From the IMG/VR virus record IMGVR_UViG_3300014839_000043, positions 1 to 21,983 of that record: DNA of 21,983 bases, one strand, 5' to 3'. The stretch is from a virus. A model generated the notes under the pieces. The model saw only the letters and a program-made list of their open reading frames with translations, searched no databases and was not told the origin of the DNA. Below, in pieces: positions 21,114-21,983 of this stretch; the first letter of the stretch is position 1; each line of letters opens with the position of its first letter. A program made the translations under genes and the position numbers.

Positions 21114-21426
21114 TTTCCTTATTAGGGAGTAATTAACCCTAACCGTCTGACGGAACTGGTAGTTTGCTCTGTTGGTATGAGCTTACTTTTCATTAAGTGG
21201 TCACAGGTTCGATTCCTGTACTACCAGTAAATAATTCGTTCCTTTCTTAATAGACTCATAACAGGATTGTGAGGGAGACAGCCGCAAAAGCTGGATAAAA
21301 ACTATTAAAGATACTCTCATTCGGTCAAGCCATTGGCGGACATTAATTGGTGTTGAATTTATTTCAACTATCAATTCTAGTCTAGCAAAACCGCAGACTT
21401 GCCTTTCCTTATTAGGGAATAATTAA
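21114..21426 (+). repeat. 23-bp direct repeat pair flanking the tRNA segment
   Basis: TTTCCTTATTAGGGA-R-TAATTAA occurs at 21114-21136 (R is G) and at 21404-21426 (R is A), exactly 290 bases apart, with one mismatch. The copies enclose the tRNA-like element and one RNA domain. The 5' strand at 21004-21025 is complementary to the core of both. Confidence 0.8.
21157..21227 (+). tRNA. tRNA-Met(CAT)-like element with a short anticodon arm
   Basis: Acceptor TGGTAGT pairs with ACTACCA, the D arm is GCTC-TGTTGGTAT-GAGC, and the T arm is ACAGG-TTCGATT-CCTGT, followed by discriminator G. No CCA is encoded. The anticodon region reads TACTT-TTCATT-AAGTG, with CAT in a six-base loop, and the stretch between D and T arms is about three bases shorter than in bacterial tRNA-Met. 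Positions 14 and 21 are T instead of A. It could be a working tRNA, a decayed copy or a structural tRNA mimic. Confidence 0.65.
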
Positions 21427-21633
21427 AACCATCATTCCCTGTGGTGGCCAGTAGCGAGAGAAAGATGTGTGGCGGACAGAGAGCCGCTGAAGTGACCCAT
21501 TAATTTGGTAATCTGTAAATCTATACCGTTGCTAAGATACGACTTGTTATAAGGCAACAAAATTATAACAAGGACTGCTGGTCTAACCCAGCCACATCTT
21601 TCTTTCACTATTGGTAAATTAAATATAAATGAT

Positions 21634-21855
21634 ATGAGTGAAATAAAATTCAAAGCAACAAGAAAAAAACACGATTCAGGATATGCTGTTATAGATAAAA
21701 CTGGAGATTTAAAATATGACCAAGACAAATACTCTAAAGATGGTATTTGGTTATATCCTAAAACTGGAGAAAGAATAATGATTGACTGTGATTTTAAAAC
21801 AAAAACTTTTACGCTTAAATTTACTGGAGATGATTTTAAAGTAGCAAATAATTAA
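21634..21855 (+). CDS. Unknown small beta-rich protein (73 aa)
   Basis: A 73-residue protein with 'FKATRKKHDSGYAVIDKTGD', KDGIWLYPKTGERIMI and a C-terminal FKTKTFTLKFTGDDFKV, mostly predicted strands. It starts 19 bases after the structured RNA region and ends 36 bases before the cytosine methyltransferase. No SD. No family recognised. Confidence 0.55.
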   Translation: MSEIKFKATRKKHDSGYAVIDKTGDLKYDQDKYSKDGIWLYPKTGERIMIDCDFKTKTFTLKFTGDDFKVANN

Positions 21856-21891
21856 AGTGTTATAAGATATTTAATAATTAAGGATATTTAT

Positions 21892-21983
21892 ATGAAGGTA
21901 TTATCACTATTTGACGGTATAAGTTGCGGTAGAGTTGCTCTTGAAAGAGCTGGTATTAATGTTGAAGAATATTATGCTAGTGA
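21892..21983 (+). CDS. Second C5-cytosine DNA methyltransferase, cut by window edge
   Basis: Thirty codons are visible, with LSLFDGISCGRVALERAGI, the motif I region of cytosine methyltransferases, and EEYYAS following as in DNMT3/Dcm-like phage enzymes. The catalytic part lies beyond the right edge. An AAGGA at 21880-21884, about eight bases upstream of ATG, is a good SD, unusual for this window. It differs from the LYAGIGG enzyme at 15735, so the phage carries two distinct cytosine methyltransferases. Confidence 0.8.
   Translation, partial: MKVLSLFDGISCGRVALERAGINVEEYYAS

Larger units (their letters stand above)
21004..21614 (+). ncRNA. Candidate large ornate phage RNA, about 610 nt, with embedded tRNA-like element
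   Basis: No gene fits this stretch, but it holds long helices. A 20-bp helix joins 21004-21025 to 21107-21126 with two bulges, around a CTGTCT/AGACAG hairpin (21056-21079). Next comes a tRNA-like element (21157-21227). Then CTTAATAG (21246-21253) pairs with CTATTAAAG (21302-21310) around CTCATAA/TTGTGAG and CAGC/GCTG hairpins. A final domain is closed by CCAGTAG/CTATTGG (21448-21454, 21608-21614), AGAAAGATG/CATCTTTCT and TGGC/GCCA, and contains a perfect ten-pair hairpin CTTGTTATAA/TTATAACAAG (21543-21572). Size and tRNA association recall ROOL and GOLLD RNAs; membership is unproven. Strand is inferred from the tRNA and neighbouring genes. Confidence 0.6.

Noticed and set aside
21004-21614. 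A self-splicing group I intron
   Set aside because: A short AAGATACGAC string recalls a group I core, but no consistent P3-P8 set or split gene around it could be found.
21432-21728. A 98-residue minus-strand frame over the structured RNA region
   Set aside because: It runs across RNA helices and into a better plus-strand gene, with no start signal or recognisable protein features.
1-21983. Use of an alternative genetic code
   Set aside because: TGA, TAG and TAA all act as stops at well-placed gene ends and none is needed as a sense codon in the recognised proteins.

Overview
This window looks like part of a tailed double-stranded DNA phage genome (class Caudoviricetes) or a close prophage relative. 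It has a compact packaging and head module, tightly packed small genes, several DNA methyltransferases, a single-stranded-DNA-binding protein, a NinG-like recombination protein and a lysis cassette. No integrase or host gene is visible, so lifestyle is undecided. Stops TAA, TAG and TGA are all used and Trp is TGG, so the standard bacterial code applies. Most starts lack a Shine-Dalgarno sequence and sit in A/T-rich contexts, while the promoters seen are of the ordinary sigma70 type. The host cannot be named. The start contexts would suit a weak-SD host, and Patescibacteria is one guess, made by inference only.

Layout. Everything from about 13,415 down to base 1 is read on the minus strand as one late cluster. 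In transcription order it holds three tiny genes, a GroEL-type chaperonin, a 116-residue unknown, a GroES-type co-chaperonin, three tiny genes, small terminase, large terminase, portal, two small genes, a scaffold-like protein, the major capsid protein and then a run of beta-rich virion proteins alternating with coiled-coil proteins. A tail-fibre-like gene is cut by the left edge. Everything from about 13,850 rightwards is read on the plus strand: small regulatory and zinc-binding genes, an HNH homing-type nuclease, an adenine and a cytosine methyltransferase, a protein with an Ala/Ser/Trp repeat, a winged-helix-like protein, SSB, a helix-turn-helix protein, NinG, a holin-like protein and a transglycosylase endolysin. 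A second cytosine methyltransferase starts at the right edge.

The non-coding parts are the most unusual. The 13.4-14.0 kb control region fires two divergent promoters. Each appears to make a short structured, terminated RNA rather than an mRNA: about 200 nt leftwards and 130 nt rightwards. A third promoter at 16.45 kb starts with the same short initial sequence and drives another structured leader. A 611-nt region (21,004-21,614) without genes folds into several long helices around a tRNA-Met-like element with a short anticodon arm. This is the layout expected of a large ornate phage RNA such as the ROOL or GOLLD classes, but I cannot show membership.

How it fits together (inference): the rightward genes handle DNA modification, replication, recombination and lysis. 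The leftward genes build and fill the head, with the phage's own chaperonin pair made just ahead of terminase and capsid, presumably to fold a virion protein. Expression of the late cluster may be gated by terminator-like hairpins between its promoter and first gene.
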